This document shows, piece after piece, positions 14,646-17,258 of a stretch of DNA of 17,258 nucleotides. Numbering within the stretch: position 1 is the stretch's first letter; the number at the start of each line of letters is the position of its first letter. The translations under genes and the position numbers were made by a program. Where the stretch lies: positions 1-17,258 of the forward strand of contig UROX01000038.1 in NCBI GenBank assembly GCA_900549685.1. Reading direction: 5' to 3'. The notes below the pieces were generated by a model. The model was given only the letters and a program-made list of their open reading frames with translations. It had not been told where the DNA came from and did not search any database. The stretch is from an uncultured Alistipes sp. (GTDB taxonomy: Bacteria; Bacteroidota; Bacteroidia; Bacteroidales; Rikenellaceae).

Positions 14646-16130
14646 ATGGCAAAAGAGCTGAAGGAATTGACTCCCCGGGAAGAGAACTATTCCCAATGGT
14701 ACAACGATCTGGTCGTGAAGGCCGGCCTGGCCGAGAACTCGGCCGTCCGCGGCTGCATGGTCATCAAACCCTACGGCTATGCCATCTGGGAGAAGATGCA
14801 GGCCATTCTGGACCGGATGTTCAAGCAGACGGGCCACGAGAACGCCTACTTCCCGCTCTTCATCCCCAAGTCCTTCTTCTCGAAGGAGGCGCACCACGTC
14901 GAAGGCTTCGCCAAGGAGTGCGCCGTAGTGACGCACTACCGGCTGAAAAACGATCCCGAAGGCAAGGGCGTGGTGGTCGATCCCGACGCCAGACTCGAAG
15001 AGGAGCTGATCGTGCGCCCTACGTCGGAGACGATCATCTGGAATACCTATAAGAACTGGATCCACTCCTACCGCGACCTGCCGATCCTGTGCAACCAGTG
15101 GGCCAACGTCGTGCGCTGGGAGATGCGCACGCGCCTGTTCCTCCGCACGGCCGAATTCCTGTGGCAGGAGGGGCACACCGCCCACGAGACGCGCGAGGAG
15201 GCGATCGCCGAGGCCACGAAGATGATAAACGTCTACAAGGAGTTCGCCGAGCGATACATGGCCCTGCCCGTGATCGTGGGCCACAAGTCGCCCAACGAAC
15301 GGTTCGCAGGCGCCGAGGACACGCTCACGATCGAGGCGCTGATGCAGGACGGCAAGGCGTTGCAGAGCGGTACGTCGCACTTTCTGGGGCAGAATTTCGC
15401 CAAGGCGTTCGACGTGCAGTTCACCAACAAGGAGGGCAAGCTCGAATACGTGTGGGCCACGTCGTGGGGCGTCTCGACCCGCCTGATGGGAGCGCTCATC
15501 ATGGCCCATTCGGACAACAACGGGCTGGTGCTGCCGCCGGCGCTCGCGCCGATCCAGGCGGTGCTCGTCCCGATCTACAAGGGCGAGGAGCAGATGAAGA
15601 CGATCGTCGCCAAGCTCGACGCGATCGCCGCCGAACTCCGCGCACGCGGACTGAGCGTCAAGGTCGACGCGCGCGACAATGTCCGTTCGGGCTTCAAGTT
15701 CGCCGAATACGAACTCAAAGGCGTGCCGGTACGGCTGGCGCTCGGCCCGCGCGATCTGGAAAACGGCACGATCGAACTGATGCGCCGCGACACGCTCGAA
15801 AAGGAGGTCGTACCGCAGGAGGGGCTGATCGACCGCGTGGCAGCGCTGATGGACGAAATCCAGCAAGGCATCTTCGACAAGGCCAGGTCGTTCCGCGATT
15901 CGATGATTACGCCCGTCGATACGTGGGAGGAGTTCGTCCGCACGCTCGACACCAAAGGCGGCTTCGTGGCGGCGCACTGGGACGGTACCGTCGAGACCGA
16001 GGTGGCGATCAAGGAGGCGACCAAAGCCACGATCCGCTGCATCCCGCTCGACGCCGTCGACGAAGAGGGCGCCTGCATCTATTCGGGCAAGCCGTCGCAC
16101 CAGCGCGTGCTCTTCGCTCGGAGCTATTGA
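14646..16130 (+). CDS. proS: Prolyl-tRNA synthetase, archaeal/eukaryotic type
   Basis: This class II synthetase joins proline to tRNA-Pro. At 494 aa it lacks the large editing insertion of the common bacterial form and matches the archaeal/eukaryotic-like form (type 3) known in Bacteroidota. Landmarks are RPTSET (124-129), motif 2 with RWEMRTRLFLRTAEFLWQEG (158-177) then HTAH, the GTSHFLGQNF segment, a motif 3 region around MGALIMAHSDNNGLVLPP, the anticodon domain (about 285-390), and a C-terminal domain ending RVLFARSY, with the typical terminal Tyr. The frame begins at 14556, but that ATG lies before the promoter -7 element; MAKELKELTPREENYSQWYN at 14646 is the family start. GC content looks higher than in the genes to its left. 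Confidence 0.97.
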   Translation: MAKELKELTPREENYSQWYNDLVVKAGLAENSAVRGCMVIKPYGYAIWEKMQAILDRMFKQTGHENAYFPLFIPKSFFSKEAHHVEGFAKECAVVTHYRLKNDPEGKGVVVDPDARLEEELIVRPTSETIIWNTYKNWIHSYRDLPILCNQWANVVRWEMRTRLFLRTAEFLWQEGHTAHETREEAIAEATKMINVYKEFAERYMALPVIVGHKSPNERFAGAEDTLTIEALMQDGKALQSGTSHFLGQNFAKAFDVQFTNKEGKLEYVWATSWGVSTRLMGALIMAHSDNNGLVLPPALAPIQAVLVPIYKGEEQMKTIVAKLDAIAAELRARGLSVKVDARDNVRSGFKFAEYELKGVPVRLALGPRDLENGTIELMRRDTLEKEVVPQEGLIDRVAALMDEIQQGIFDKARSFRDSMITPVDTWEEFVRTLDTKGGFVAAHWDGTVETEVAIKEATKATIRCIPLDAVDEEGACIYSGKPSHQRVLFARSY

Positions 16131-16165
16131 CCGGACAGGCCGGCGCAATCGACCGAATCGAATGC

Positions 16166-16199
16166 AAAGCGACGGCGGGAACAATCCGCCGCCGCTTTT
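16166..16199 (+). terminator. Terminator after proS
   Basis: AAAGCGACGGCGG (16166-16178) pairs with CCGCCGCCGCTTT (16186-16198), 12 of 13 bp, around GAACAAT, ending in a TTTT run (16196-16199). It sits 36 nt after proS and only 23 nt before the next gene. Confidence 0.8.
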
Positions 16200-16221
16200 C
16201 TAATTTCACATACGACCCGCT

Positions 16222-17145
16222 ATGACAGAACGAACCCTCGGCCGCGAACAGGCCATCTACCGCGTCACATGGATCGGTTTCGCAGTCAATCTGGTACTGA
16301 GTGCCGGGAAACTTGCCGCCGGTATCTGGGGACACAGCGCGGCCATGGTGGCCGACGCCATCCATTCGGTGTCGGACTTCGCCACCGATCTGGTGGTGCT
16401 GCTCTTCGTGCGCGTTTCGGCCAAACCGCGCGACGACGACCACGACTACGGCCACGGGAAATACGAAACGCTGGCCACGCTCATCATCGGCGTAGCGCTT
16501 GCAGGCGTGGGAATCAAGCTGTTGTGGAGCGGAGGCACAGCGATCCGCGACTTCACGCGAGGCCTCCTTCCGACACAGCCGGGCGTCGTGGCACTGTGGG
16601 CGGCCGTCGTATCGATCGTCGCCAAAGAAGCGCTCTATCGCTACACGGCGCGCGTCGGCCGAAGGGTCAACAGCCCCTCGGTCGTGGCCAACGCATGGCA
16701 TCACCGCAGCGACGCGCTCTCGTCGGTAGGCACGCTCGTCGGAATCGGCTGCGCCTATTTCCTGGGCGGCGGCTGGCGGCTGGCAGACCCCGCGGCGGCG
16801 ATCGTCGTGGCGCTGCTGATCCTGCGCGTGGCGTGGCAGCTGATGAAAATGGGGATGGACGAACTGCTCGAAAAATCGCTGCCCCGCGAGCAGGAGGAAC
16901 ACATCCTGTCGTTGATCGCGGCCGATCCGGCCGTCGCGTCGCCGCATAACCTGCGCACGCGGCGTATCGGGCAGAACATCGCCGTCGAGGTGCATATCCG
17001 CGTCGACGGCGCGATGACGGTCACCGAATCGCACCGGCTCACCGTCGACATCGAGCGGCGGCTGCGCGACGCCTACGGGGAAGGGACGATCGTCTCGATC
17101 CATGTCGAACCCCGCAAACAGCCGCCGCTCAACGAATCGAAGTAA
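16222..17145 (+). CDS. Cation diffusion facilitator, Zn/Fe-type exporter
   Basis: This 307-aa inner-membrane protein is a cation diffusion facilitator (metal/proton antiporter, FieF/ZitB-like). It has six hydrophobic segments in the first 215 residues and a cytoplasmic C-terminal domain. The transport site is visible as HSVSD in the second membrane helix (His48, Asp52) and HHRSD in the fifth (His160, Asp164). The His-Asp/His-Asp pattern is usual for zinc, but substrate cannot be fixed by sequence alone. The loop motif DYGHGKYE (75-82) is the family's cytosolic metal-binding signature. The start MTERTLGREQAIYR is 91 nt after proS with a terminator between. The C-terminal domain contains VEVHIRVDG and ends in SIHVEP, as is typical. 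Confidence 0.92.
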   Translation: MTERTLGREQAIYRVTWIGFAVNLVLSAGKLAAGIWGHSAAMVADAIHSVSDFATDLVVLLFVRVSAKPRDDDHDYGHGKYETLATLIIGVALAGVGIKLLWSGGTAIRDFTRGLLPTQPGVVALWAAVVSIVAKEALYRYTARVGRRVNSPSVVANAWHHRSDALSSVGTLVGIGCAYFLGGGWRLADPAAAIVVALLILRVAWQLMKMGMDELLEKSLPREQEEHILSLIAADPAVASPHNLRTRRIGQNIAVEVHIRVDGAMTVTESHRLTVDIERRLRDAYGEGTIVSIHVEPRKQPPLNESK

Positions 17146-17170
17146 GAGACCGTCAAATTGTCAGGTTCGG

Positions 17171-17204
17171 CGTTCGGTTTTCCGAACGTCCGGAAAATCG
17201 AACG
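17171..17204 (+). terminator. Likely terminator after the cation exporter
   Basis: CGTTCGGTTTTCCG (17171-17184) pairs with CGGAAAATCGAACG (17191-17204) in 13 of 14 positions around AACGTC. A shorter alternative, CGTTCGG/CCGAACG with a TTTT loop (17171-17188), uses the same left arm. No U-tract follows. Confidence 0.5.
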
Positions 17205-17258
17205 TGAGTATGTCTTCTCGCGCTATTTTCCGGCCCGCATGTCCCGTTTTTCGATTTC

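Noticed and set aside
14481..16184. 567-codon frame opposite proS
   Set aside because: Antisense to a certain synthetase; Arg/His/Asp-rich product with no family pattern.
16009..17103. 364-codon frame opposite the metal exporter
   Set aside because: Antisense to a clear cation diffusion facilitator; Arg/Asp-rich shadow.

Overview
The window looks like chromosome of a GC-rich Bacteroidota (Bacteroidales), most plausibly Alistipes or another Rikenellaceae. The grounds are Bacteroidota-type promoter elements (TAnnTTTG) before several genes, little use of Shine-Dalgarno sites, an archaeal/eukaryotic-type prolyl-tRNA synthetase, a DUF2723 membrane protein, and a FadL/OmpP1 barrel next to an aromatic-rich lipoprotein. 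The genus is inference; no rRNA gene or other decisive marker is present.

Layout. Positions 1-1350 are an accessory-looking stretch read leftward: a strong promoter (about 1312-1344), a roughly 390-nt leader rich in hairpins and without a convincing gene, a 94-aa unknown protein, and an unknown protein that runs off the left edge. Four exact copies of a DnaA-box-like 9-mer (TTATCSACA) lie between 571 and 1029. Positions 1583-5366 hold rnhB and a 1008-aa DUF2723/TMEM260-like protein, both leftward. cysS (5505-6977, rightward) converges on a YdeI/OmpD-associated family gene, which follows surE; both of these are leftward. rplS (8773-9135) is a single gene with a strong terminator. A membrane histidine kinase and a LuxR-type response regulator (9514-11110) form a two-gene unit. 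They face a leftward pair: an aromatic-rich lipoprotein and a FadL-like outer-membrane barrel (14331 down to 11516). proS and a cation diffusion facilitator (14646-17145) run rightward to the end.

How the genes work together. Most are housekeeping: tRNA charging (cysS, proS), translation (rplS), removal of RNA from DNA (rnhB) and nucleotide phosphatase activity (surE). The cell-envelope genes are the DUF2723 protein, the lipoprotein/barrel pair, the two-component system and the metal exporter. No CRISPR array, transposase, integrase, rRNA or tRNA was seen. The least explained parts are the first 1.3 kb and the lipoprotein with its Trp/Tyr-dense block.
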